Shown here: one piece after another, positions 9,584 through 18,660 of the stretch
Layout of the letters: every line of letters starts with the position of its first letter
Numbering within the stretch: position 1 is the stretch's first letter
Assembly: GCA_013178155.1 (NCBI GenBank)
Contig: JABLXH010000016.1
Coordinates: forward strand, 1-64,000
Reading direction: 5' to 3'
Origin: Armatimonadota bacterium
Lineage (GTDB): Bacteria > Armatimonadota > Zipacnadia > Zipacnadales > UBA11051
DNA length: 64,000 bases
Program-made: the position numbers and the translations under genes
Notes under the pieces: model-generated
The model's input: only the letters and a program-made list of their open reading frames with translations
The model's database searches: none
Told to the model about the DNA's origin: nothing

Positions 9584-10459
9584 CTACGGCGCCAGTGCCA
9601 CGGCAGCGATGCCACCGAGCATCAGGGCAGCGCCGCCCAGACGCCACCCCATCCCCGGCTCCTTGAGCGTGGCCACTCCGAAGACCACGCCGATCAGGAT
9701 GCTCAGGTTGCGGGTCGCCGCAACATAGGCTACCGGGGCCAGCTTCATCGCTGTGACCACCAGCCAGTAGGCGACCAGGCACAGGAGGCTGGCCACGATG
9801 ACCAGCCGCCAGTTGCGGCGCCACTCGGCCACAACCGTCACCGGCCGTCGCAGCCTGAGCGTCATGACCCCGAGAAAGGGCACCAGGAAGCAGTGCATGG
9901 CGCAGAGGTAGGCCAGCGGCGACGTGGCGTGAAGCGCGCCGTACTTGTCGGTCAGGTGGTAGCCGGCGATGGCTACCGAGGCCAGGAGCGCGATCCGCGA
10001 GCCAGGCTGCCACAGGGCGCGCAGGCTGTTGCCGTTTGCCAGGTCGCGGCAGTCGTCGGTGTGGAGCAGGAACCCCCCCGCGATGACGGCCAGGATGCCC
10101 ACCAGGCCCAGCGGTCCTGGTACCTCGTTGAGCAGGGGCCAGGCTAGCAGCGCGATCAGCGCCGGAGCCACGCCGCGCGCCAGCGGGTAGACCTGGGACA
10201 GGTCGCCGCACTCATAGCCGCGGGCCATCAGATAGCAGTATGAGGCCTGCAGGAACCCGCTGGCGACCCAGACGTACCACGGCCCGAAGGTGTACCCTTG
10301 CCGGGCCATCCAGACCAGCGGACCCAGGTAAACGGCAAGGCTCGCGGCCATCAGCAGGAACATGAACGACACGCGGTCCTGGGCCCGCTTGGCCAGGAGG
10401 TTCCAGGTGGCGTGCAGCCCCGCTGACAGGACGACAAGAAGGAGGGCAACTGGACTCAT
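9584..10459 (-). CDS. EamA/DMT-superfamily transporter
   Basis: Cytoplasmic-membrane transporter of the drug/metabolite family, 291 aa, the usual size. About ten hydrophobic helices form two EamA halves. The first half has LSAGLHATWNLLAKRA and LARGVAPALIALLAWPLLNE, and the second has APVAYVAATRNLSILIGVVFG and LGGAALMLGGIAAVALAP. The gene is monocistronic, convergent with the gene before it, and starts at ATG 10459 after GGAG-like sequence. Substrate cannot be told from sequence. Confidence 0.85.
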   Translation of the reverse strand: MSPVALLLVVLSAGLHATWNLLAKRAQDRVSFMFLLMAASLAVYLGPLVWMARQGYTFGPWYVWVASGFLQASYCYLMARGYECGDLSQVYPLARGVAPALIALLAWPLLNEVPGPLGLVGILAVIAGGFLLHTDDCRDLANGNSLRALWQPGSRIALLASVAIAGYHLTDKYGALHATSPLAYLCAMHCFLVPFLGVMTLRLRRPVTVVAEWRRNWRLVIVASLLCLVAYWLVVTAMKLAPVAYVAATRNLSILIGVVFGVATLKEPGMGWRLGGAALMLGGIAAVALAP

Positions 10460-10500
10460 CGGGAGGCACCGGGATAGCCATCAACGGGCGTGAGAAACAA

Positions 10501-10537
10501 CAGGCGGTGGGTCTGACACCAAGTGACCCACCGCCTG
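10501..10537 (-). terminator. Intrinsic terminator of the lipoprotein gene
   Basis: A perfect 13-bp stem (CAGGCGGTGGGTC / GACCCACCGCCTG) with an 11-nt loop lies 27 bp after the stop codon at 10565. Read on the minus strand, the stem is followed by TTGTTTCTCA, a moderately T-rich tail. Confidence 0.75.
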
Positions 10538-10564
10538 CAGGTCCACCAGAAAGGGTTTCGCGGC

Positions 10565-11572
10565 CTAGATCGGCGGCGGCGGTGGCCGCACACCAGCAAC
10601 GGTCAAGTCCACAAACTCGCTGGTGCCCGTCGCTCCGCTGCCGTCGGTCGCCACAACCCGGATGCTGTACTTCATGGGCGCCTGCACGCCACCACTGTCA
10701 GGGACATTGCTATTCGCCGGCACATCGAAGGAGACCCGATAGGTCCCGTCCTTGGCGTTGCCCGCCGCAAGCGTCATATCCAGGCGCGTGACATCCTGGG
10801 CCGGAGCATAGATCTCTGCCACCGCGGACGCGATCCCATCGCCATCGTTGATCGCGGCGGTAATGGTCAATGTGCCTCCGCCGGAGGCAAACTCGGTGGG
10901 GGAAAGCAGGAGCGAACTGACCTCTGGCGGGCGCGGCCCAACGACCTCGATCTCTGCCGTGGCACTGGCAGACCCGGCATAGGCCTTGAGCTGGCCCTTG
11001 CCTACCTGGGTGCCAGTGAAGAGACCATTTGGCGAGATGCTCCCGATGTCACCCACGATGACATAGGTTGGGGTCCCGCTGCCGTCGTCCACCACGCCAC
11101 TGAACTTCGCTTGGCCGTTGAGATCCACGGTAACGGAGGCCGGACTGAGTCGGACACTGGTGGGTTCCGGCTGGTCCTGGCGGAGCAGCGCGATGTTAAG
11201 CCGAGTGGTTCTGTTGGCGGCCACGGGCACCCCCGGCACCGTCTGCGACCGGTAGACGGCATCGCTGCTGCGCGAGGCCATGATTGTCTGCTGCCCCACC
11301 GGCACGCCCGTGAGCGTGTAGTTGCCCTGGCTGTCGGTTCGCGTCGTGAGGGCCTGTGCGGTGCCGAGGCCTGCGGAACCGGTGGTCACCAGTGTGACCT
11401 CCGCGTTCGCGATGCCCGACGCGACCGCGTCGGCCTGCACCACACGGCCACTGATTGTGCCCGTGGCGACTACCGGCGGTGCGCCGCCATCGCCCCCTCC
11501 CCCGCAGCCAGAGAGTGCCAGGGCGGCAAGCATCACTGTTGCCAACAGACTCGGCCATAGCAGGCGCTTCAT
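10565..11572 (-). CDS. Lipoprotein with carboxypeptidase-regulatory-like domain
   Basis: A 335-aa predicted lipoprotein: 20 hydrophobic residues then LSGC (lipidated Cys23), then a Gly-rich tether. Residues about 38-110 (GTISGRVVQADAVASGIANA, ...DSQGNYTLTGVPVG) form a CarboxypepD_reg-type beta-sandwich. Two more Ig/Big-like segments follow, at about 130-205 (PTSVRLSPASVTVDLNGQAK, ...LFTGTQVGKGQ) and about 210-325 with a possible Ca-binding DGDGIASAV. No catalytic motif is seen. It probably acts as a surface or periplasmic adhesive or structural protein. The gene lies downstream of the two subtilase genes, with a hairpin in between and its own terminator after it, so it is likely a separate unit. 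Confidence 0.75.
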   Translation of the reverse strand: MKRLLWPSLLATVMLAALALSGCGGGGDGGAPPVVATGTISGRVVQADAVASGIANAEVTLVTTGSAGLGTAQALTTRTDSQGNYTLTGVPVGQQTIMASRSSDAVYRSQTVPGVPVAANRTTRLNIALLRQDQPEPTSVRLSPASVTVDLNGQAKFSGVVDDGSGTPTYVIVGDIGSISPNGLFTGTQVGKGQLKAYAGSASATAEIEVVGPRPPEVSSLLLSPTEFASGGGTLTITAAINDGDGIASAVAEIYAPAQDVTRLDMTLAAGNAKDGTYRVSFDVPANSNVPDSGGVQAPMKYSIRVVATDGSGATGTSEFVDLTVAGVRPPPPPI

Positions 11573-11639
11573 GGGGCGACCGCCTCTCTCCGTGGTGGTA
11601 CGTGCGTGGCTCTTCTCAGCGCGTGTTTGCGGTGGTCGT

Positions 11640-11665
11640 GCTGATGAGCACCCGGGCTCACCAGC
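11640..11665 (-). terminator. Hairpin after the subtilase pair
   Basis: A 10-bp stem with one wobble or mismatch (GCTGATGAGC / GCTCACCAGC) starts 5 bp past the stop at 11670. No T-run follows, so termination strength is uncertain. Confidence 0.45.
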
Positions 11666-11669
11666 AACC

Positions 11670-14600
11670 CTACCGCTGAACGCGCAGAGTGGTCAGTGAC
11701 TTGGCGCTCTCGCCCGTGCTGCTACGGGCCTCCAGTTGCACCAGATACAGCCCGGCGGGTACCTTCGTACCCGTCTGACTGCGCCCATCCCAGAGCACAA
11801 CGTTGCTTCCGGTTGGCCGGAGAACGCCCTGTTCGACGATGCGCACCGTTCTCCCTGCCATGTTCAGCACCGACACCGAACAACTGGCTGGCGCCGACAG
11901 GGTGAAGGACATCTGCGCGTACCCGCCCCGCGTCTGCTGCGCCACCAGTCCCGTCGCCACCAGGACGCCTTGCCCCGCGTGGCTTACCGTCAGTCGGAAA
12001 TCCCGCGACGTCTCCCCGGACCGCGGGGTGAACTCATACCCGCTCGTCGTCCGCAGCGACACGCGCCGGCTGACGGCCAAGTCCTCCAGCGTCACCGTCT
12101 GGTTCGCGGGCACAACAGAGAGGTCTGGCACCGAAATCCGGACCGTCTCCCCGGCCACCAGTTGGCTGACCCGCAGGTTCCAGATTATAGCCGATGGGCC
12201 GTTTTGTGCAAGAGCCACGCCATAGCCGTACCCCCCTTGCCGTCCGGGAGCGGCTGCCGTGATCATCGCTATGCGCTGTGGCTGCGGTGGCTGGGGCGCC
12301 AACCATTCGCAGTCTGCAGCTCCCACATAGCAGCGGCTCCGCCCACTGGCAGACCGCAGCTCAAGCGGCAGAGCATAGGCCACCGCTGGCCCCCGCGAAG
12401 ATGAGTTGACCGTCCTCCCGCCGGATCGCTTGACCGATGCACTGGTCACCCGGGCAGTGGTCAGGGGACGCACTAGAGTCAGACGGCAGGGCTTGTGGGC
12501 AATGATCCAAAAGCCCTGCCACGGGGCGATCATGCGGCTGTTGCCATCCAACTGCGGGTAAGCGATTTCATATGCACCCGCTGTGGAATCCCAGACCCAG
12601 GCGAAGGCCGACAGCGCGCCAAGGGCATCCGCGCTGAGCAGGTCCATCGTCGCGCCCTCGTAGGTGACGGTGGCCTCTGCGAAGTCAAAGGGCCCCAGGA
12701 AGGGATTGGCCAGCATGTGCCAGCCGGGGGTCAGGTCAATATCGAAGTCCCCCGCGGGAGCGGTCTGGCCGGTGGCCTGCACCTGCACGGCCTGGGGCAG
12801 ATGGACCCACAGGCCGCGCCCCAGGCCCAACTGCAAAGCCTCCGACACCGGGGGCGTGTAGAGGTCGTAGATGTTGCGATCCGGAGCCCAGCGGGCGCAT
12901 CGGAACTCGCCGGGGGCGATGCCAAAGAAGGCCGCCGGGTCGGGATCGGCGGGCACCGCCGGGGTGCCGAGCAGATGCAGACCAGCGGCAAAGGTGACCG
13001 CCCCATTGGCGTAGGACTGCACGGGTCCGGTGCCACCGAGGTCAGTGTCCTCGTTGCCGGCGGTATCGCGCACCCCAACCGCATAGTAGTAGTCAGCGCC
13101 ATCCTGGACGCCAGTGTCCAGGTAGGTCACGGCGGCACTGTTGGCGATGACCTTCAGAGGGGTCAGGCCCGTCGTACTGACGAAGTCATGGGTGGCGCGG
13201 TAGACGACAAACCCGGCGAAGTCTCCCGGCGCGCTGTAGGTGTCCCAGCTCACCTTGATCGCTCCGCCATCGTCATTGGGCCGATCCACCACTCGCAGAT
13301 TGGCCACCGCTGGCGGCGGAGCATCGTTGGCCGAACGCACCGGTCCCACCTCGGTGCTGTCCGTGCTCAGGGCTCCGGCCACAGTCCGCACGACGTAGTA
13401 GTAGTCCGTTCCGTCGGTGACCGTACCGTCCTGATAGGCGGTGCTCCCCGCCGGAAGCGTGGCGACCACCTCCAGGCTTGTGGCCTCCTCCCGGCGAAGC
13501 ACCTGGTAGGACTCGACATTCTGCGCGCCTGCGCCATCATCGGGTGACTTGCGCCAGGTCAGGCTGATGCTGCCCCCGTCGTCGCCGAGCGTGTCAGTCG
13601 CCGCCAGGTCCAGGACGGCCGCCGGCGGCAGCATGACCCCCAGCGTGCGGGCCACGTTTATGCGCCCACTGCCGAGCTTGCCCACGTAACCCGGGTTCTT
13701 GTCGTCAATGTTGTCTGCGCCGCCTGCTATCGCCGCCAGTACCTGGGCCGGCGTCAGGTCTGGCTCGCGGCTTAGCACCAGCGCTGCCAACCCCGATACG
13801 AGCGGACACGAGAATGACGTGCCGCTGTTGGTGCCGAAGTACTTCGCGAAGGCAGGGTAGGTCGGGAAATAGGCCGTCGGCCCGTAGAGGGCCTCGCCGG
13901 GCGCCGCCACATCAATGAAGTGAGCGGAGGAGCTGTCGAAATTGCTGTAAGACGCCTTGCGGTCAAACTGGTCGGTCGCCGCGACGCCGATCAGATGGTT
14001 GTCCGTCAGGACGTTGCTGCCATCATTGCAGACCGGTGACTCCCAGGTGCTCTCGGCGTCCGTCAGCTCCGCGCCGCTGTTGCCGCCCGCCACCACCAGG
14101 ACACAGCCCGCGGCGTAGGCGGCGCTGAACGGGGCGGTGAAGGCGCTGGTGTAGCCGCCACCGATGCTGAGATTGATGATGTCCGCCCCGTTGGCCACGG
14201 CGTAGTTGACCGCGTCAATGACCGTTGACACCGCCGTACCACCGTCGTCGGGGAAGACCTGCAGCGCCATGATCTTGGCGCCCCAGGATACGCCAGCGAC
14301 ACCATATCCATTGTTCGTCACGGCCGTGGCCAGGCCGCTCACCAGAGTGCCGTGGCTGACTTGCTCGTCGGGCTCCCCGTCGAAGTTATCGTCCTTGCCG
14401 TTGGGCGTGGGGTTGGGGTTACTGTTGTTGTGGTAGAAATCCCACCCGTTCACATCGTCCACGTAGCCGTTGTCGTCGTCGTCGCGACCATTCTTGGGCG
14501 TCTCGCCGGGGTTCACCCAGAGGTTGGCGGCGATGTCCGGGTGGTCAAGGTCCACTCCGGAATCGATGACAGCGATCACCACGGGCCCACCGGTAACTAC

Positions 14601-15059
14601 GTCCCAGCCCGCCGGCGCGCTGATCAGTGGTAGGTGGTACTGCTTGGTATACTCCGGGTCATCGGGCACGACGGCCGGGTACATGATGAGGTCGGGTTCA
14701 ACACTCTCGATCCCCGGCTGACCACGCAGCTTGACGATGGCCGCCGCCAGGTCACTGCCGGGAGCCAGTTCCACCAGATACTGGCCATGCCCGAGAGCTC
14801 GCGCCACTCGTCCCCCGACGTTGATCAGCGGGCGCTGCGCCTGGGTCTCCATGCCCCGGCGCAGGGTCACAATCATGCGGTCGGCGACTGCCAGACCAGG
14901 CCGCACCCGGCGGCCCTGAGCGGTCTCGATGACCCGTGTGTGGCCCCACGGTACCGTCCGGAGGCCTCCCTGGGCTACAACAGGCGCCATGACGCAGAAA
15001 AGCAGCACCGCCGTCAGGAACCCTGACAGGCGGCGCTGACCAAGATGAAGGCTTAGCAC
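11670..15059 (-). CDS. Secreted subtilisin-like (S8) protease with Fn3 and FlgD-like tail, copy A
   Basis: A predicted extracellular serine protease of about 1129 aa. It has an N-terminal hydrophobic signal (FLTAVLLFCVMAPVVAQ), a propeptide-like segment (about 45-135), then the S8 catalytic domain with the triad D166 (AVIDSGVD), H236 (SHGTLVSG) and S415 (GTSFSCP). The His and Ser motifs depart from the usual HGTHVAG and GTSMAAP. A Ca-binding-like Asp/Asn stretch (GRDDDDNGYVDDVNGWDF) follows the Asp box. Two fibronectin-III-like domains (about 480-660) precede a beta-rich region and a C-terminal FlgD-Ig-like domain (VLWDGRSQTGTKVPAGLYLV). The start GTG 15059 lies 10 bp after the stop of copy B, giving a two-gene operon; the ribosome site is weak. 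It is a paralogue of copy B along its length. Confidence 0.85.
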   Translation of the reverse strand: MLSLHLGQRRLSGFLTAVLLFCVMAPVVAQGGLRTVPWGHTRVIETAQGRRVRPGLAVADRMIVTLRRGMETQAQRPLINVGGRVARALGHGQYLVELAPGSDLAAAIVKLRGQPGIESVEPDLIMYPAVVPDDPEYTKQYHLPLISAPAGWDVVTGGPVVIAVIDSGVDLDHPDIAANLWVNPGETPKNGRDDDDNGYVDDVNGWDFYHNNSNPNPTPNGKDDNFDGEPDEQVSHGTLVSGLATAVTNNGYGVAGVSWGAKIMALQVFPDDGGTAVSTVIDAVNYAVANGADIINLSIGGGYTSAFTAPFSAAYAAGCVLVVAGGNSGAELTDAESTWESPVCNDGSNVLTDNHLIGVAATDQFDRKASYSNFDSSSAHFIDVAAPGEALYGPTAYFPTYPAFAKYFGTNSGTSFSCPLVSGLAALVLSREPDLTPAQVLAAIAGGADNIDDKNPGYVGKLGSGRINVARTLGVMLPPAAVLDLAATDTLGDDGGSISLTWRKSPDDGAGAQNVESYQVLRREEATSLEVVATLPAGSTAYQDGTVTDGTDYYYVVRTVAGALSTDSTEVGPVRSANDAPPPAVANLRVVDRPNDDGGAIKVSWDTYSAPGDFAGFVVYRATHDFVSTTGLTPLKVIANSAAVTYLDTGVQDGADYYYAVGVRDTAGNEDTDLGGTGPVQSYANGAVTFAAGLHLLGTPAVPADPDPAAFFGIAPGEFRCARWAPDRNIYDLYTPPVSEALQLGLGRGLWVHLPQAVQVQATGQTAPAGDFDIDLTPGWHMLANPFLGPFDFAEATVTYEGATMDLLSADALGALSAFAWVWDSTAGAYEIAYPQLDGNSRMIAPWQGFWIIAHKPCRLTLVRPLTTARVTSASVKRSGGRTVNSSSRGPAVAYALPLELRSASGRSRCYVGAADCEWLAPQPPQPQRIAMITAAAPGRQGGYGYGVALAQNGPSAIIWNLRVSQLVAGETVRISVPDLSVVPANQTVTLEDLAVSRRVSLRTTSGYEFTPRSGETSRDFRLTVSHAGQGVLVATGLVAQQTRGGYAQMSFTLSAPASCSVSVLNMAGRTVRIVEQGVLRPTGSNVVLWDGRSQTGTKVPAGLYLVQLEARSSTGESAKSLTTLRVQR

Positions 15060-15069
15060 CAGCGGGCCC

Positions 15070-18000
15070 CTACGGGACTTGCACGGTGCGGACAACGGTG
15101 ACCGCCTGGCCCTCGGCGCTGCGGGCCGTGATGCGCACCAGGTAGGCACCCGGCGGGACTTTCGCGCCATTGCTTCCTCGACCATCCCACAGCGTCGTGG
15201 CCAGTCCAGCCTCCCGCTGCGCGGCTGGCAGTGTTCGCACGGGCCGTCCGGCAAGGTTGATGATGTCCACTGCCACGGTGGCGGGAGCGGACAGGGTGTA
15301 GCTGATCTGGACGGCCGCGGCGGCCGGCTGGACGCTGAGACTGCGGATGGCAAGCAACTCACCGGCTTTCGCACGAATCTCCAGGGCGAACTGGCGCTGC
15401 GTCTCGCCATTACCCAGAGTGAACTCATAGGCACTAGTCGTCCGCAGGTACACACGCTTCCCGGTGGCCTTGTCTTCCAGCGTCGCCTGGAAGCCGAGGG
15501 GCAGTTGGCTCAGGTCGGGCCAGGAGAGCCGCACAGGCGTGCCGGCACGCGCCGTCACGCGGAAGTCCCACGTCTGCCCCTGCCCCAGGTCGCTGCGGTA
15601 GCTCGTGGCCTGCCGCTTGCCCTCTGCCGGGAAGAACAGGTCAACCCCGTCAGCCATCACCGGCGGGCTGACCACACCATTCAGACGCTCGGCTTGCGGG
15701 CTAACCCCCAGGAAGTTGTCCTCATCTGCTGCCCCTTGGACGGTCGCCACCAACTGCAGGTTCCAGTCGCTGTCGGAGGGCGCAACGCGCTCGGCGACGA
15801 CCGGAGCCGCCTCAGCCGTTGCCGACGGCAGGGGCATCAGAAGCTGCGCGGCACGGTTGGCAAAGAAGAAGAAGCCTTCCCCCTTGCGCACCTGCTTCTG
15901 AGCAAAGTCATGGACAGCGCTGACCAGACGGTAGCTGGCCGAGAAGCTGTCGTAGATCCAGCAGTAGTCCGCCACGTAGCCCTTGCGGGCGGCGGTGGGC
16001 AGGTCATAGGTCGCGCCTGCCACCTTCACCCGCAAGTCGCCGATGTTGACTGGCTGGTCAAAGGGGTTGCCGAGCTGGTTCCACCCGGCAACAACGTTGA
16101 CCGCCACCTCAGCCTGCGCGGGTACCCCGCTGATGTTCAGCAGCCCTGCCTGGCTGCTTTTCAGCCAGAAGCCCCGGCCAAGGGCCTGGCCCAGGAACGG
16201 ATCTGCAGGATTGTCGGAATAGAGATGGTAGCCGCCAGCAGGATCCTTTGCCGGGTCCCAGCGCGCGAACTCCACCGCCGGCGGTGTCTTGCCAAACAGG
16301 ACGCCCAGGTCGGTCTCCAGCGTCTGCAGACCCAAGGCAAACATGGACAATCCGGCGGGGTAAGCAAGTGAGAAGTTCGGGTTGGCTCGCACTGGACCCG
16401 AAGCCGTGACCTCCGCCAGCTCGTTGGGCTCGGGGCTGTCGTCCACCGCCGTGACGGCGTACCAGTAGTCGTGGTTGTCGGTCACGGGCCGGTCCACGTA
16501 CGTCCGCGTGTTGCGGTTGGCGACGGTGGCGATGCGTGTAACGCCCTCGTCGTTGATATTGTCAAACGCGCTCTCAGACCGATAGATGCGGTACTGCAGG
16601 AAGTCATCCGGTGGTGAGTAGCTGTTCCACGACACGGTGATCGAGCCGCCGTTGTCACTGGGGGTGTCCACTGCCGTAGCTGCCACCGCCGGCGGAGCCA
16701 GGTCATCCTTGGCCTGCACCGGCCCCACTACCGCCGACGCCGACGTGTTCACCTGGTCCCGCGCCACGACCTGGTAGTAGTAATCGCTGTAGTCCACGAC
16801 ATCCGTGTCAATGTAGGTGCTGGTGCCGGCCGGTACCTCGGCGATCTTGCTGAGGCTGCTGGCGTCATCGCCACGGCGGATCTCGTAGCTGACCACATCG
16901 TTGGCGCCCTTACCGTCATCAACCGACAGGTTCCAGGTCAGCGTGATGCTGCCACCCTCGTCTCCGGGCGTATCAAAGGCCAGCAGGGAGCGAGGTGGGC
17001 CGGGCGGCAGGTCCCCCAGGGCGTTGGCAGCGCTGACACGCCCGGCGCCCATGGTGCCCACCTTGCCTGGATTCGTGGCATCGATGTTGACACAGCCGTC
17101 GAGCAACTGCAGGAGCGCCTCACTGGGTGTGAAGCTTGCAAACTCGGATCGCACCAGGGCCATGACGCCGGCACAGACAGGAGCGGCCATGGAAGTGCCG
17201 CTCATCTCGCCATATTTCTGTGTGTAGCCGTCTGCGGGGCGGTCCGGCAGCGTGCTGAGAATATCCACCCCCGGTGCCATCACGTCAACGAAGTGGCGCG
17301 ATGACCCATCCAGGTTCGAGAAATCGGCGACAACGTCCAGGCTGTCAGTGGCCCCCACGCCGATGACGTGGTTATCGGCGGGGCTGGCCCCGTCGTTGCA
17401 GACAGGCGATATCCAGGTACCGGGGTCGTCGGTGAAGACCGCCCCGTCATTCCCTGCCGCACACACCACGCTCATCCCTGCGCTCCAGGCGGCGGTGATG
17501 GGACTGGTGAAGATCTCGTCATAGGTGCCGCCCAGACTGATGTTGAGGACATCCACACCCACGTTACGGGCGTAGTCAATGCAGGCGACGATGGTCGCGT
17601 AGGAATACGCGCCACTGCTGTCGCGGGCCTTGATGGCCACGATCTGGCAGCCCCAGCTCGGTGCGGCTACACCGAGCCCATTATCGGAAGCGGCTGCCGC
17701 GCAGCCCGCCACATGGGTACCATGGGAGCTGCCGCCAGAGGTGGCCGGATCAGGGCTGGGATCACTGTCGTCATTGCCGAAGTCATACCCATTCACGTCG
17801 TCAACGAAGCCGTTGCCGTCGTCATCAACCCCGTTACCCGGCGTCTCACCCGAGTTCACCCACATCCGGGGGGCCAGGTCCTCGTGGGTGATGTCCACTC
17901 CCGAATCCAGGATGCCGATCAGGACGTTGGGAGAGCCCCGTTGCACGTCCCAGGCCAGGGGGCAGTCAATCAGGGGCAAGTGGTACTGCTGGGCATACTG

Positions 18001-18438
18001 GGGATCGTTAGGCACCGCCAACTCGTACATCAGCCGGTCCGGCGACGCGATCTTGACCGCCGCTTCGGCTCGCCACAGGGCCAGGCCCTGCTTGACGGTC
18101 ATGCCCTCGGGTAGCGCCACCAGGTACTGGCCAGGCGTCCGGAAGGCGTGTAGCACTGAACCCCCGATCCGTCGCAGTGCCGCGTCAAGGTCGGCAACGC
18201 TAGCGCCCGGTTGGGCCTCGATCAGGATGCGGCCCTTGATAGCCAGGTCGGGGGCGAGCGACAACTGGCCCTGGGCGTTCATGTAGCGAATAACCTGGGC
18301 GCTCACCACCTCCCTGTCGTTCGGCCCCACCAGAGGGATACGCGCGTGGGCCGCCAGAGGCAGCAGTATCAGCAACGCCAACGACACCAACAGGAGCCTG
18401 GGAGAGCGGCAGCAGCGAGGCGGACAGAAGGTGTTCAC
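15070..18438 (-). CDS. Secreted subtilisin-like (S8) protease with Fn3 and FlgD-like tail, copy B
   Basis: An extracellular serine protease of 1122 aa. GTG 18438 is preceded by AGGAGG. The signal peptide is LLLVSLALLILLPLAAHA, followed by a prodomain (about 40-150). The S8 triad is D178 (GILDSGVD), H239 (SHGTHVAG) and S416 (GTSMAAP), all canonical. The Asp-rich insertion GVDDDGNGFVDDVNGYDF probably binds calcium. Two fibronectin-III-like domains (about 480-670), a beta-rich segment and a final FlgD-Ig-like domain (TTLWDGRGSNGAKVPPGAYL) complete it. It is the first gene of a pair with copy A, and the two share architecture throughout, indicating tandem duplication. The FlgD-type tail is often found at the end of large secreted proteins and may anchor or sort the protein; that is inference. 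Confidence 0.9.
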   Translation of the reverse strand: MNTFCPPRCCRSPRLLLVSLALLILLPLAAHARIPLVGPNDREVVSAQVIRYMNAQGQLSLAPDLAIKGRILIEAQPGASVADLDAALRRIGGSVLHAFRTPGQYLVALPEGMTVKQGLALWRAEAAVKIASPDRLMYELAVPNDPQYAQQYHLPLIDCPLAWDVQRGSPNVLIGILDSGVDITHEDLAPRMWVNSGETPGNGVDDDGNGFVDDVNGYDFGNDDSDPSPDPATSGGSSHGTHVAGCAAAASDNGLGVAAPSWGCQIVAIKARDSSGAYSYATIVACIDYARNVGVDVLNISLGGTYDEIFTSPITAAWSAGMSVVCAAGNDGAVFTDDPGTWISPVCNDGASPADNHVIGVGATDSLDVVADFSNLDGSSRHFVDVMAPGVDILSTLPDRPADGYTQKYGEMSGTSMAAPVCAGVMALVRSEFASFTPSEALLQLLDGCVNIDATNPGKVGTMGAGRVSAANALGDLPPGPPRSLLAFDTPGDEGGSITLTWNLSVDDGKGANDVVSYEIRRGDDASSLSKIAEVPAGTSTYIDTDVVDYSDYYYQVVARDQVNTSASAVVGPVQAKDDLAPPAVAATAVDTPSDNGGSITVSWNSYSPPDDFLQYRIYRSESAFDNINDEGVTRIATVANRNTRTYVDRPVTDNHDYWYAVTAVDDSPEPNELAEVTASGPVRANPNFSLAYPAGLSMFALGLQTLETDLGVLFGKTPPAVEFARWDPAKDPAGGYHLYSDNPADPFLGQALGRGFWLKSSQAGLLNISGVPAQAEVAVNVVAGWNQLGNPFDQPVNIGDLRVKVAGATYDLPTAARKGYVADYCWIYDSFSASYRLVSAVHDFAQKQVRKGEGFFFFANRAAQLLMPLPSATAEAAPVVAERVAPSDSDWNLQLVATVQGAADEDNFLGVSPQAERLNGVVSPPVMADGVDLFFPAEGKRQATSYRSDLGQGQTWDFRVTARAGTPVRLSWPDLSQLPLGFQATLEDKATGKRVYLRTTSAYEFTLGNGETQRQFALEIRAKAGELLAIRSLSVQPAAAAVQISYTLSAPATVAVDIINLAGRPVRTLPAAQREAGLATTLWDGRGSNGAKVPPGAYLVRITARSAEGQAVTVVRTVQVP

Positions 18439-18660
18439 AGGGAGCCTCCTGTGCGGCTGGAACTGCAGTGGTGAGATGCGAGTGCGCTAACGAAGGATGA
18501 TAGCAGGAGCCCCGGAGGGTGTCAACAAACCCTGATGAGCGGGCCACGCTCGGGGACAGGTTCCAGGCCCGTGCGAGGCGAAGACGATGCTAACAGCGTC
18601 CAGGCGTCGGGCTTGCCTGGCAGCACGGAGGCGCTTACCCCTAACGGCAGAGGCTCTTGC

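Noticed and set aside
11670-18438. Type IX secretion sorting tails on the subtilases
   Set aside because: The C-termini resemble FlgD-Ig domains, but no type IX component is visible in the window, so I describe the domain only.
18439-18660. Small gene in the subtilase/amidohydrolase gap
   Set aside because: Frames here are short continuations of the amidohydrolase frame without a ribosome site or recognisable protein.
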